Positions 12,401 through 23,086 of a stretch of 64,000 bases of DNA are shown one piece after another (position 1 is the stretch's first letter; every line of letters starts with the position of its first letter). Source of the stretch: Lunularia cruciata (lineage: Eukaryota; Streptophyta; Marchantiopsida; Lunulariales; Lunulariaceae); the NCBI GenBank assembly GCA_948567375.1, contig OX419758.1, forward strand, positions 54,451,473 to 54,515,472, given 5' to 3'. Position numbers and translations under genes: made by a program. The notes under the pieces are model-generated. The model saw only the letters and a program-made list of their open reading frames with translations. It ran no database searches and was not told where the DNA came from.

Positions 12401-13150
12401 CAGGTCCCCTAGAACAGGAGAGCCAGGTTTCTCATGCAAGCCCCCGGGAAGTTCTTGTCCCTCCAAACTCTCCTTGCCTTCCTTCTCTCCTGTAAGTGAC
12501 ACATGATCTACAGGGCCATCCTTCACCGATGCCTTCAGCATTTCCAAACCTTGGACCGTTTCCAACATTTCTTGCACCTCGGGAGCACTTTCTGGGATTG
12601 CATCTAAGCCTCCATCAATATTCTGAGTGGCAACTGGCAGTTCGACAAACACACCAGCCTCTGAGTGTGACAGAGGTCTTTCACATAAAAGATCATGACT
12701 CACCATTCCGTTGAGGTCAAATCCATCACTGATGAAAGATACCTCAGGCGAAATGTCCACTTCTAAGGAGCAGCCCCTACAAATTCTCACAGGTTTCTTT
12801 TGGGCCTTATAAAATTCAAGTTCTGCTTGATCCTTGCACGGAGAGTAAGGCAGCACTAGGTGTAGATGTATCTCCTCAGAATTTGTCCAGGACTCCCTAC
12901 TGTCACTACTCACTTCTTCCTTGTCGGCTGGACTGTTACCACGCACACCAACCGAAATCGGGCCTCTTGTTTCAGTTAGAAGGGGTCCGAATTGACACCA
13001 CTCCTTGGACTTCAGTGATCCGAGTTTCTCGCAAGTGTTGGTGACGAACTGGCGGGCAGAACTTTCCCACCTGTTGCTACTACTCACAGGAACTTCCAAT
13101 CTTTGGAGCCCACAGTGACAGTTGGCCAATCGTTCGCAGCCCAAGATCAT
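9412..13150 (-). CDS. PHD-finger protein, plant EHD3-like (4 exons)
   Basis: Minus-strand gene; proposed exons are 13150-11340, 10411-10241, 10017-9927 and 9483-9412. Lengths and phases fit exactly (715 codons including stop). From Met at 13150 the product is 714 aa: a long acidic/serine-rich region, a KDSA triplet repeat (about 12060-12095), then one Cys4-His-Cys3 PHD finger (about 11704-11552; CKVC, CDEC, FHMTC, WYCRPC), and then GPKYQAVVPDW. The later exons encode NWLQCMVVIW, CGKWRRAPLDV and CALTWDPRHADCAVPQ, a C-terminal signature I know from plant PHD proteins of the EHD3 type. PHD fingers usually read histone H3 tails, so a nuclear chromatin role is inferred. The start is unsettled: the frame is open only back to a TGA near 13232 with no ATG before 13150, so a 5' exon may exist. 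The exon 2 acceptor is chosen by phase. The last intron starts with GC rather than GT. Confidence 0.8.
10989..11022. repeat. Perfect 15-bp inverted repeat with 4-nt loop, in PHD intron 1
   Basis: ATTCGTATGCTGACT (10989-11003) and AGTCAGCATACGAAT (11008-11022) are exact reverse complements around AATC. Three ACCTATAG-type direct repeats follow at once (11023-11060). It lies inside the first intron of the PHD gene and would fold in the transcript. Confidence 0.88.
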
Positions 13151-13219
13151 GGTGTGGCATACCTCTGGGCATACATAACTTCCAACAACCCATTCATCGT
13201 CACTAAGGAGAGCTTCCAA

Positions 13220-16200
13220 AGCACCAATGATGAGTCAAAGGCCTTATAATGGAAGCTGAAATGATGAGTTCTCTTAACTCATAAGGTGCTATTAGAATAT
13301 ATCTCGATGTAGTTAAAAATATAACAGATGGTAGCGTGACTTGACCTGCAGCAGAGCAACGCCGAGATCAGGCCGAGCTTGCTAAGCTAATGCCCCAACC
13401 TTCACTATTCTTCATATGCTCAAAGGACTAGGAGAAACTTATCAAAACCGCGAGATGTATTGGCAATTTCCCTTTTTAATTGTTCTGTGAACGGGTCTAC
13501 GGTTTCTCCTACCTATTTAAGAGCAAAATAGTAGCTGGAAAGATAATGAGCACAACAAGAGGTTTGAGTTATTGATGACAAGTACGTTTTCAGGCGAACA
13601 AGAAGGCGGGCCTCGTCACGTCAACAAAAACGTTCGTAGGAAACCATCTCTTTTAATATATACTGGCAGCTGTTTATTTGTCGGCGAAACCACACTTCCA
13701 CCTAACCAGAAAAAACAATTACAGAACCCACCTACAATGGATTCTTATGTGGGACAACTTCTGAACTATTTTCTAAACAGATTCGATGGTCTGTCTATAG
13801 CTTCTCTATGCGCAAGGTCTGGTGGTGTCTTTGCAAGGACATGTCCCGAAATTTACTTTTGGACTTCCAAACGTTTGAAGTGGCGCGGAGCTTCAACTTC
13901 GGCATTAAAGGCACTGGACAAATGATACTAACTCCGTCTACTGGAAACCCATACCTATATATCTGTACATATGAATTACCAAAAGCGTCTAGGATAGAGA
14001 GCTGCAGGTGTACAGAGCAAAAGCTAACCCAGACAAAGCATGGAGAATGTATTGATAACGTACAAAATGTGCTTCAGTATGCCACTGCAAGTGGTAGCTA
14101 AACACATCTCTGGTGCAATGTAACTAGTTCAAACCTTATTTTAGCAATGATAAATCAATGCTGGATCTTGAGTTCTTTACTGTGCTTCTACTTCAAATAT
14201 ATGGATGTGAGTATAGATGATGAACTAATGAACCCGTAAAAACAACTCTTCAACAGGATTATAGACGTCAAAGGTATGTCTTCCAATCCCGAAAAGGGAA
14301 GGCATGAAAAGAGAGTGCTTCTTATAATGCGGTTGAATCTGCCCCACTCCTTGCCTCCATACCAACCACCTTCTACTTGCAGAATAAGAAGTTCTCACCA
14401 TCTTTTCGATCCAAATGTTCATCCAGTGTCGCACTCAGACTTTCTACGTACCAAACAGTTGAGTTTGTTTACTAACCAACAATACAAGCTTTATCAAATG
14501 TTGTAGCCTATCTAGAGCTTCAGTAAATGTCTAGTAAGTTCGAACATATCAGTTCACTATATTGGAAAGGTGTACATACAAATCGGTTAAAGACAGCCAC
14601 CTCTAGGACCTTGTGGCATATAATGAACATCTGCAGACGTCGGGCCATATCCCACCATATCAAGAAACACAAGGTAAATGGCTGTCTTTTTCAAGAGGCT
14701 GCAAATCCCAAATTCGATCCTCAGATGGCTCTTGTCCCGTGGATGTGTTTTCTCAGTAGCATGTGCAAATCGGCAGTCATTAGTTGTCGTATTATAATCA
14801 AAGGACCACCTACTGGCTGTTAGCAAAGTTTATTAACTTGAAAATTAGCTGCCGCGATGCAAGAAGCATGGTGAAACAAGAACAAAGCATTTTCATTGTA
14901 TAACATGAAATACGTGCGTTACGATGTCCAATTGAGGCTGTCAATTGACAGAGCAATTGAATGTTGCTTATAAGCAGTTGAATTGCAATGGCTACTCCAA
15001 CATGTAGTGAACACATTGATTACTAATATCATTGTACGGCATGGCTTCAGGCCCGGAATATGATAACAGTATCACATTGCACATGCTGTGAAACTTGACA
15101 TCCGTACAGGGGACATGGCTACTTCTGTTCCCGCAGAGAAGTCTTCTTTCGAGGGACAAACATTAATAACGTAGAGACGGAACTCAAAGGCGTAAAAGGA
15201 AGAGAATCAGTTGCTTCTCAGATCAAAATCTTCCCCAGTAAGATCAACCACGTTTCAAACCCTAATTAAAATCATTATCAAGAGTACTGAACTCCGAACA
15301 ACGAAAGAAAGCAGAAAAACTCAAGGTTCAAAGCAGCTGATGAAGTGCGGGCATACTGGAGAGATGCGTTACAGTGATGTAAATGATGAGAAAAATGGGA
15401 ACTCTTAAAGACCAAACAAAGAGACTGTAAACGTTGTACTGCGCATCGCAAGATAGACGGTGAACAGAGCCAGTAAAGAAAGGCGTGTTCTAGAGAGCGT
15501 ACCCAACCGCGGGATCTGAGAGAGGGGAACAGCTGAAAGAAGAGTGAGTGGCAGGCGCAGCAGATCGCCCGTGGTAAAGGAACAGCTTCCAATCTGGTTC
15601 CAAATATTGATATGTCTCTGATTTATCAGTCTGTCTTTGACAAGACTTTACTAGAAGTGGTCCTCGGGACTTCCGGCTTTTTGTAGCTAGTAGTTTACAA
15701 CACGACCTGCAACGTGAACGTGCCAGTGCCAGTCAGTGACTAATCCCACGTCCGTGTCTCTTTCTCTTCCTACTCCCTAGTCCTCCTTAACGACAATGAT
15801 GCTGTTCTTCCTCGCATAAACAAAATCATCTCTTTCCCGTTCCCAATGTCTCGCTACCCCTCCGTCTCGGTATACCGTGTACATATCCACATTTGCTACA
15901 AGCACACTTTTCCCCCGCTCGTCCTGCCAGCTAATGCTATACATAAACAAAAGTTCATACCTCTTCCCCCTCTGCTCACCCGTCCATACTTCCTTCCTTA
16001 CCCAAGGCTTTCTTTACCAAACCTTTCTCTGCTCTCTACCGCATGGTGAGCGCAAACTTCTTCTCCGAGTCCAGTCCCGTCTCATCCGTGTACTACTTTC
16101 TTTCTCTCCCCTCAATACTAATAGTAAGACGAGAATTCCGATCTTCACTATTGCAGTCGTCTACACCACCACCATCTCTGTCCGTCGTCTACTACTCAAT

Positions 16201-17181
16201 GCTCTCCTCTCTTGTGCTAAGTGCCAACTACACATCACATCATCAAATACTTAATAATACTTTCCCATTTCCCTCCCTCCCTAATCTGCACTCCCTCTCG
16301 GACCTCACTCCCGGGTGAGCGATCATCTTCGCTATTCTAATTTACTACGACCGCAAGAAGAAGACTTCAGAGCTCCGTCTCCCCTGTCTTACCTTTCCGT
16401 CCATCTCCACTGTTATTCTCGCCGCACATCGGTCCTCCTCGTTCCCACTACTTCTCTACATCACCACCATAGCCAAAACGAGACTCTCCTACCCAAAGCC
16501 AACTCAAGCCAAAGGCAAATTGCTGGCCAGACCTCTACTCTCCCATCCTCTCGTCTTAAACACAATCGTAGGGGGAAATACAAACTCTGCCGCAAACGGA
16601 TGTCACTACAGTATTTCTTTCCTTCATTCCTTCTGTCCCCGCCATAGCCATGCATTCATTCAACATACGAAAGCGCCTTTTGTCGCGAAGTCTGCCGTTT
16701 TCTCTACTCTGTCCGGCTCCGCCTTTGTCTTTGATCTCTTTGATCGTATCATGACCTGAACAGGTCGAGTGAGCGCTGGAAGGGGAAAACTGGGTGCCCG
16801 TTGGTTTCATTTCCATTCGAGTAATTCTCTTATAACCATAAAGCTATTTATAGATATCACGTATTCGAACTCAAGATTTTGTGTAGCTTTATTTCAAGCA
16901 AAATAGATTTCAGCTTCTTTTACTTTCTCCGGATTAAATAGTGATGGTCCATCTTCATCTTGAGGAGTCATTGAGAAACTTTTAAACCACGTGGATTTCT
17001 TTTGATTACAATGTTTTTATTACTTTTGTGATTATTTGATCTTTCAAGGTATCAGATTTGTACATGTGGCTTGTAAGGGGTAAAGATTCTATCTTTTAGA
17101 ATGAAAATAACATCCGGAATAATTCCTCTTTTTGTACATCTAGATAAGATGTATAAAAAATTTCTAAACAAGTTGGCTGTT
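13220..17181. other. 5' flank of the PHD gene and divergent-promoter-like region
   Basis: No exon is securely identified. 15200-15590 read on the minus strand looks like a plant 5' leader (pyrimidine-rich, with AATTAGGGTTT near 15268), so transcription of the PHD gene may begin near 15.5-15.6 kb, with untranslated or short coding exons between there and 13.2 kb. From about 15740 to 16660 the plus strand becomes strongly pyrimidine-rich (runs such as TCTCTTTCTCTTCC). The open frames in it (15846-16049, 16315-16647 and others) are products of that bias. 16800-17181 is ordinary AT-rich spacer. Confidence 0.35.
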
Positions 17182-17655
17182 TGTAACAATATGGAGTTTA
17201 GCAATGAAGTTAGTCAAGGTTAACAAAGTAGCAAATAGCCAAATTAGTCTAGAATATTTTAAAAATATCTATGGAACTACTTGGTACCCTCCCAAATATT
17301 GGATAATATGCATGACAAGTGGCAATTTCTAGCAGGAAGCTTCTTCGGAAGCTTCCCGGCTAGCTTAGCTTGCACCCCAAGTAGATAGTTTCTAGAAACT
17401 TCCAATTAGCTTAGTTTACATGCCAAGTAAACTACTTCTAGAAGAAAACTTCTTGAGAAGCTTCTTGGTTAATTTGACTTGCACTCCAAGAAAATTGCTC
17501 AAGAAAACTTCTTGAGAAGTTTCTCAAGAGCCTTACATGTTCCCTATAAATACCAAAGCCAAAGCTCATGCTAGGCATTTGGAGTTTCACACATTCAAGT
17601 GTCCCAATGTGATTTTCCATTCTACTATTTCTCTCCTCGGTCTTGGTCTTTTATA
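17182..17655 (+). repeat. 5' LTR of chromovirus A
   Basis: 474 bp. It begins TGTAACAATATGGAG and ends CTTTTATA (CTTTTACA in the sister LTRs). Its body contains repeated blocks of AGCTTNTTGAGAAGCTT and TAGCTTGCA type. A CCCTATAAATACC box near 17540 (a TATA box) is followed by leader-like sequence, so transcription would start about 30 bp further on. Confidence 0.88.
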
Positions 17656-17656
17656 T

Positions 17657-17668
17657 TGATATCAGAAT
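17657..17668 (+). other. Primer-binding site (initiator Met-tRNA type), mutated
   Basis: TTGATATCAGAAT sits one base after the LTR, where plant gypsy elements carry TGGTATCAGAGC, the complement of the initiator Met-tRNA 3' end. Two or three positions have changed. Copy B keeps a closer version (TGGTATTAAAGC). Confidence 0.75.
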
Positions 17669-17689
17669 AGGATGGATGGAATTTATGGA

Positions 17690-18770
17690 CCACCAAATCT
17701 ATTTCCACCAAAAAGCATTGAGATTTTCACATCCAAGTATTACCCAAGAATTATTTCACACAATTCATCACCTCATGCCTTGGGGTAGAATATTTTGAAT
17801 GCAATTATCTTGTTTGTGGAACCCTTGGTACTTCCGGTTGTACTTATGAAGAATGGTGGGCGTGTTCCATATATGTGTTAATAAATAAGATAAATTGAAA
17901 ATAGTGTGATAGATTAGTAGCCATAGTGGCAATACTGAAGGTTATCATTGTTATGCAATAACAAATCAAGCATCTTACACGATTGTTGGATGAACAAGAC
18001 CATCAATGACAAAAGCACATAGAAAGAGCACTAGTTTGAGAAAGAGAAGACCAAATCTAATTTCCAAAACCCAAGATATTTGAAGGCAAGAATCTTCCAA
18101 GTGTAGTGGAGAATTTTATGTTTGATTGTGAACATTATTTTGAAACTACAAATCTTCAAGATGAACAAAGATAGATTCTCTTGTCTTCTAGCCAATTGGA
18201 TGGTGTAGCAAAGCTATGGTGGCGATTCCGAGAACTGCAATTTGTTGCACCAATCTTGACTTGGGTAGAATGCAAGAGTGCAATAATTGGTCAATGCCAA
18301 GCTATAAATACCACACGAGCTGCACAAGATAAGTTGGAAGAGTTGAAGTAGATTGGATCTATAAAACATTACATCATGCAATTCTAGAACAGCATCTTGC
18401 AAATTCCAGATATACTAAAAGGTAAACCTCTGGATTGATTTGTGAGTGGCATGAAGTCACAAACCAAATTATAGATAAATATGCAAGAGCCACAACATTT
18501 GGAGGAAGCCATGCGGTTGACCAAACACTTTGATGCCTTGGTTGCAACAACTTGGTTTCAACTTTGACCTCCATAGAAACGACCAATACACTACACACAA
18601 GTAGAGGAGCTGGCACCAATGGAGATTGATGTCATTCAATAGAGATCACTTAGTACCATAGATAGAGAAAAATTGCAACAAAATGGTAGTTGTTTCTATT
18701 GTTGCCAAATTGGACATCACATCACTGAATATCCACTCAAGAATGTGCGACCTTGATATGGATTAGATGG
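17690..18770 (+). pseudogene. Chromovirus A gag
   Basis: Across three frames one can read a gag-like protein: FDCEHYFETTNLQDEQ, LDGVAKLWW and, near the end, a nucleocapsid zinc knuckle at about 18691-18732 (CFYC, then GHH, with the last Cys changed to Tyr). Many codons are stops (TAG/TGA/TAA) where related copies have Gln, Arg or Trp codons. It cannot make Gag. Confidence 0.8.
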
Positions 18771-18953
18771 ATCATAAAAAAATAAAATTGATGATATCAA
18801 ACAACACCAAAAACATTCAATAAACACTCATGCAAAAAAAGCACGATATTACTAATATGCAAAAAAAAACACTAAAGTTGCTCAAATGGAGTTTGTAGAG
18901 CAAAATGATCAAGGAAATAAGGAATACTAATAGGAGATTTTGAGCCACTTATT

Positions 18954-19307
18954 GTGAACTTGATTAGTTCCAACAGGATTGAAAGCTTGATCTATGCAAG
19001 TTTGCTACACTTGCAAGGTAGGATATTTGATCATGATTGTAGGATTTTGGTTGATTCTCAAAGTTCAAACAATTGCATGTCCATGCAATTAGCAAATGAA
19101 TTATGTATTCATATCAAGCTAGTAATTGGAAGCAAATTGATGATAATGGATGGTATAAAGGGTTGTGCATTCCATTTCTCACATCCTGTTACATTCAAGA
19201 TTGGGAAGGAGTATTTGGAATGTATGAGATTTGTAGTGGCACCTCTAGACTATGATGTTATTTTGGATTTGCCTTGGCTTGAACGTCATAAGATTCAATT
19301 TGATTAG
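18954..19307 (+). pseudogene. Chromovirus A aspartic protease
   Basis: This 117-codon open stretch contains RILVDSQSSNN, corresponding to the retropepsin active site (Asp-Ser-Gly in active enzymes; here the Gly is Gln), and ends DVILDLPWLERHKIQFD, the usual plant gypsy protease end (normally ILGMPWL). The loss of the active-site Gly should inactivate it. Confidence 0.8.
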
Positions 19308-19380
19308 ACTCAATAATAAATCCAAGTGCAACACCAAGGTAGGAATTTCCAATTAGGTTGTTTGGCACCTTTGAGTAAGA

Positions 19381-19680
19381 CACCTAAGAATAGTCAATCC
19401 CAAGATAACAATCCCAAGTTTGTCAAGAAAGAAACCATAGAGCAAGCTTGGAAGGAAGATAAGTCCCAAGGTGAGAAGTTTGTTAGTAAAATAGCCATAG
19501 AGCAAGCTTTGAAGGAAGATAAGTCCCAAGATGGGAAGTTTGTCAAGAAAGGAGCCATATAGCAAGCTTCAAAGGAAGATAAGTCCATAGATGGGAAGTT
19601 TGTCAATGAAGTAACTATAGAGCAAGCTTTAGAGGAAGATAAGTTTATTTTTACGATGTGGATCAAGCCAATTGCACAAG
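19381..19680 (+). repeat. 60-bp tandem repeat between protease and RT of chromovirus A
   Basis: Four to five in-register 60-bp units, each containing AGCAAGCTT, GAAGATAAGTCC and GGGAAGTTTGTCAA-type blocks. In frame they encode a 20-residue unit, approximately DKSQDGKFVKKGAIEQALKE. Copy B has a single unit at about 60195-60260, so copy A or its lineage expanded it. One unit has a TAG in place of the Glu codon before QA. Confidence 0.9.
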
Positions 19681-19739
19681 GAGAATTCAAGGAGGGTCAA
19701 CAGCCTCACCAAGCAATGGTTGATCAATAGTTTAGGAGT

Positions 19740-21080
19740 TTGCGGATGTATTTCTAGATGATTTGCCAAAGGGATTACCCTCTAATCATGATATGCATTC
19801 AAAGACTGAGTTATTGCCAAGGAGTATTCTAATGAGTAGACCAATCTATCCGCTCTCACCAAAGGAGTTGGAAGAGTTGTGAATAACACCTATGAAGTTG
19901 TTGGAGAAGGATTTTGTATGACATAGTACATCTCCTTGGGGAACACCGGTACTATTTGTTCTAAAGAAGGATGGAGGACTTTGTTTCTATATTATATTGA
20001 TTACCATGGGCTCAATAAACAAACAATGAAGAATGCATATCCCTTGCCTCAATTTGATAACTTGCTTGATCAATTGAGAGTAGCATGATACTTCTCCAAG
20101 TTGGATTTTTGTAGCAACTATTAGCAAATCCCCATTGATAGAGAAAATGTGCAAAAGATTGCCTTTTTGCACAAGGTATGGGCATTTCAAATGGAGAGTT
20201 CTACCTTCTATGCTCACTAATGCTCCAGCAATCTTCATGGATTAGATGCATCGGGTGTTGGATGGACTACTAGATTGGTACATGGTAGTGTTCTTGTATT
20301 ATTTTAATCTATACCAAGATGGAGGCAAAACATGCAAATCATGTGCGTGAAGTCCTAATGGAACTATGAGAATGGAAGTTTTATTGCAAGAAGTCAAAGT
20401 GTGCTTTTTGGCAGAAGGAAGTTACCTTCTTGGGTCACAAGATCTCATTAGAAGGGATCAAGATGGAAGAGGAGAAAATCAAGGTCATTACTGATTGGCC
20501 TTCTCCAAAGGATGCCCTAGAAGTGCAAGACTTTAATGGATTGGCAAGTTTTTACTGACTATTCATCCACTATGATGAGCACGTGGTAGCACCTTTGACC
20601 AACATCTTGTAGAAAAACTCAAATTTTCAATGGGCCACCAAGCATGAAGAAGCATTCCAGAAGCTAAAACATACGGTGTCTTCAAGACACATTCTTTAAC
20701 TATATTATCCTCAACTACCTTGTGTGGTTGACTTTGATGCTTCTAACTTTGCCATTGGAGCTATGTAGCAACAAGAATTCACTGATGGGTTACATCCCAT
20801 TGCCTTTGTGTCTTGCTGATTAAACACCATAGAAAGCAATTACTCTACACAAGATTGGGAACAACTAACAATGGTATATGCCACCAAGGTATGGATGCAT
20901 TATCTCTTGGGAAATAAGTGACCATGCAAACCGATCATAAACCCTTGTTGCAAACATCACATTTGGAACACATGAAGAGTCAACATCATTGATGGGAGGA
21001 GCAACTCTTATTGTTTGACATCAAACTTGAGTACATCCGTGGTTGGTTCCATGTCATCCTTGATGCCCTATCATGATGAC
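19740..21080 (+). pseudogene. Chromovirus A reverse transcriptase and RNase H
   Basis: Broken across frames, but these motifs are legible: SPWGTPVLFV, KKDGGL, FCTRYGH, WRVLPS, LDGLLDWYMVVFL (the FLDD box is destroyed), then RNase H/connection pieces DHKPLLQT and DIKLEYIRG. Multiple stops and frameshifts make it inactive. It parallels 60550-61700 in copy B. Confidence 0.82.
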
Positions 21081-21299
21081 TTGATTTTAAGTCTCTTCCT
21101 CTCATCACGGTGGCAATTACGATGATGTCAGTTGACTCCAATGTCAAATCAAGTTTAGGACAGCTCTACAACAAGATCCCTTTTTTAAAATAGTACAAGG
21201 TCATCTTGCAACATGCAACAAGGGGGACAACATCTTCTTCTTCAAGGAAAGCCTTCTATTCCATGAGGATTAGATATATGTTCCAACCAAGAGTGATCT

Positions 21300-22300
21300 C
21301 TAACTTGTGTGCCTCCAAGAAGCCCATGACTTACACATTGTTGGTCATATGGGTGTAGACAAGACCTTGGGTACCTTCCAGTGCCAATGGTGGTGGCCCA
21401 ACATGGCACAAGATGTTTGAGAATTTGTCCAATCATGTAAGAGTTGCCAACATAACATGGCCAACAACCAAAAACTGAGTGGACTCCTTCAACCACTCCC
21501 TATTCCATCTACTCAATGGGAACACATGGGCTTTGATCTCATTACATTTTTGTCCAAGACAAAGCAAGATCACATAGCAATAGTGGTATTTGTGGATAAG
21601 CTTAATAAGCAAATCTATTTGGCACCAACCTTTGATATTGTGGATGCTCCAACATTGGCATAGATCTACTTTGACATTATCTTCAAGCATCATAGGATGC
21701 CTTGTGTATTCATCTACTATTACAATCCTTGATTCACTAGAGAATTTTGGCAAGCACTCTCCCAGATACTTGGCACCAAGCTTGCTTTTTCCATTGCCTA
21801 TCATCCTCAAATTGATGGACAAATTGAATGTGCAAACTGCACCTTGGAGGATATGCTTTGTGCCTTCATCAACATTCACCATACCAATTGGGATGAATGT
21901 CTTGTAGCTATGGAGTTTGGATACAGTAATTCCAAACATGCAAGCAAAGAATTCTTTCCTTTCTTCCTCTATTTTGGCCAAGATCCACTTGTTTCAAAAT
22001 CCCTTTTTGCCCCTCCTCCATCTCATATCCCTCATACTTCCACTTTCTTGACAACCATATCCCAATCCCTCCAACAAGCCAAATCTCATCTCCTTGTTGC
22101 TCAAAATCATAAGAAACAATTTGTAGACCACCATTGTTGTGATCTCACCTTTCAAGGTGGTGATGAGCTCATGCTTTTGTCTAGTAACCTACCCCCCTCA
22201 CTTGATACCCAAGTCAATAAACTTGCTCCTAATTGGATAGTACTCTTTGATGTCACTCAAATCATTTCTCCTATTGCTTATCGACTTGCCTTGCCTTAGT
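21300..22300 (+). pseudogene. Chromovirus A integrase
   Basis: The zinc-binding part is seen as AHDLHIVGHMGVDKTLG, then CKSCQ. The core follows: HMGFDLITFLSKTKQ, IAIVVFVDKLNKQIY, then AYHPQIDGQIECANCTLEDM. The second catalytic Asp block (normally SDRDPRFTS) is altered to YYYNP plus a stop. The frame 21844-22299 is open through the C-terminal part (SNLPPSLDTQVNKL). Confidence 0.85.
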
Positions 22301-22399
22301 ATATATGCATCCACCTTATCTTTCATATTTCCAAGTTGAAACATTTGTTCCTAATCCATCTTCTTTTTCCTCTCATGGTCTAACCCCCTCTCCTCCCGT

Positions 22400-22611
22400 C
22401 CCTATCAATGATCATGGAGAGTATAAAGTTGATTGGATCCTTGCATGTTGCCACATTCAATGAGACCGTCAACAACATATAGAGTACAAAGTCCTCTGGA
22501 AAGTATCCCATTCATGATACCACTTGGGAGCCTCTTTCTCATTTGTAGAATGCACAAACGGCCATCTGGGAGTTTGAAGCTTCAATGGCGATGAGGACGT
22601 CACCAACTAGC
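22400..22611 (+). pseudogene. Chromovirus A chromodomain remnant
   Basis: After INDHGEYKVDWILACCHIQ comes a TGA (an Arg codon in copy B), then EYKVLWK, and further on NGDEDVTN just before the polypurine tract. This matches the C-terminal chromodomain of plant chromoviruses, which directs integration toward marked chromatin. Confidence 0.75.
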
Positions 22612-22623
22612 GGTGGGGGAATA

Positions 22624-23086
22624 TGTAACAATATGGAATTTAGCAATGAAGTTAGTCAAGGCTAACAAAGTAGCAAATGTACCATATTAACCTAAAATAT
22701 TTTAGAAGTATCTAGGAAGCTAAATGGTACACTCCCAAGTATTGGGTAATGTGCATGCCAAGTGATAACTTTTAGGAGGAAGCTTCTTAGCTAGCTTAGC
22801 TTGCATCCCAAGTAGGTAGCTTCTAAAAGCTTCCAACTAATTTAGCTTGCACGCCAAATAGAAGGCTTCTAGAAAGAAATTTCTTGAGAAGCTTCTCGGT
22901 TAACTTGGCTTGCACTTCAAGAAAGCGGCTCAATGAAGCTTCTTGAGAAGCTTCTCAAGAGCCTTGTATGTTCTTTATGAATACTAAAGCCAAAGCTCAT
23001 GCTTGACATTCTGAGTTTCACACATTCAAGTATCCCAATGTGATTTTCCATTCTCCTATTTCTCTCTTCGGTCTTGGTCATTTACA
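22624..23086 (+). repeat. 3' LTR of chromovirus A
   Basis: 463 bp, TGTAACAATATGGAA to TTTACA. Same organisation as the 5' LTR, but diverged and with small deletions. Preceded by the purine run GGTGGGGGAATA. Confidence 0.88.

Larger units (their letters stand above)
17182..23086 (+). mobile_element. Decayed Ty3/gypsy chromovirus, copy A
   Basis: A full-length but dead LTR retrotransposon of 5905 bp. Both LTRs start TGTAACAATATGG and end at or near CTTTTACA. A primer-binding site follows the 5' LTR, and a purine run (GGTGGGGGAATA) precedes the 3' LTR. Inside, in order, are gag with a CCHC knuckle, aspartic protease, reverse transcriptase/RNase H, integrase and a C-terminal chromodomain, the order of a plant chromovirus. 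All coding parts carry several stops and frame changes. The LTRs differ visibly (roughly a fifth of positions in the parts compared by eye), so the insertion is old. No target-site duplication is visible: CTGTT precedes it and CAATC follows. Confidence 0.9.

Noticed and set aside
13148..13219. Start of the PHD protein at 13219 (MEALLSDDEW)
   Set aside because: The codon there is TTG, not ATG. The first in-frame ATG is at 13150, unless an upstream exon supplies the start.
15846..16655. Overlapping plus-strand ORFs of 60-125 codons
   Set aside because: All are Ser/Leu/Pro strings from a pyrimidine-rich stretch open in several frames at once.
21433..21981. 182-codon minus-strand ORF
   Set aside because: It is the antisense of the integrase of chromovirus A, whose plus-strand motifs are clear.
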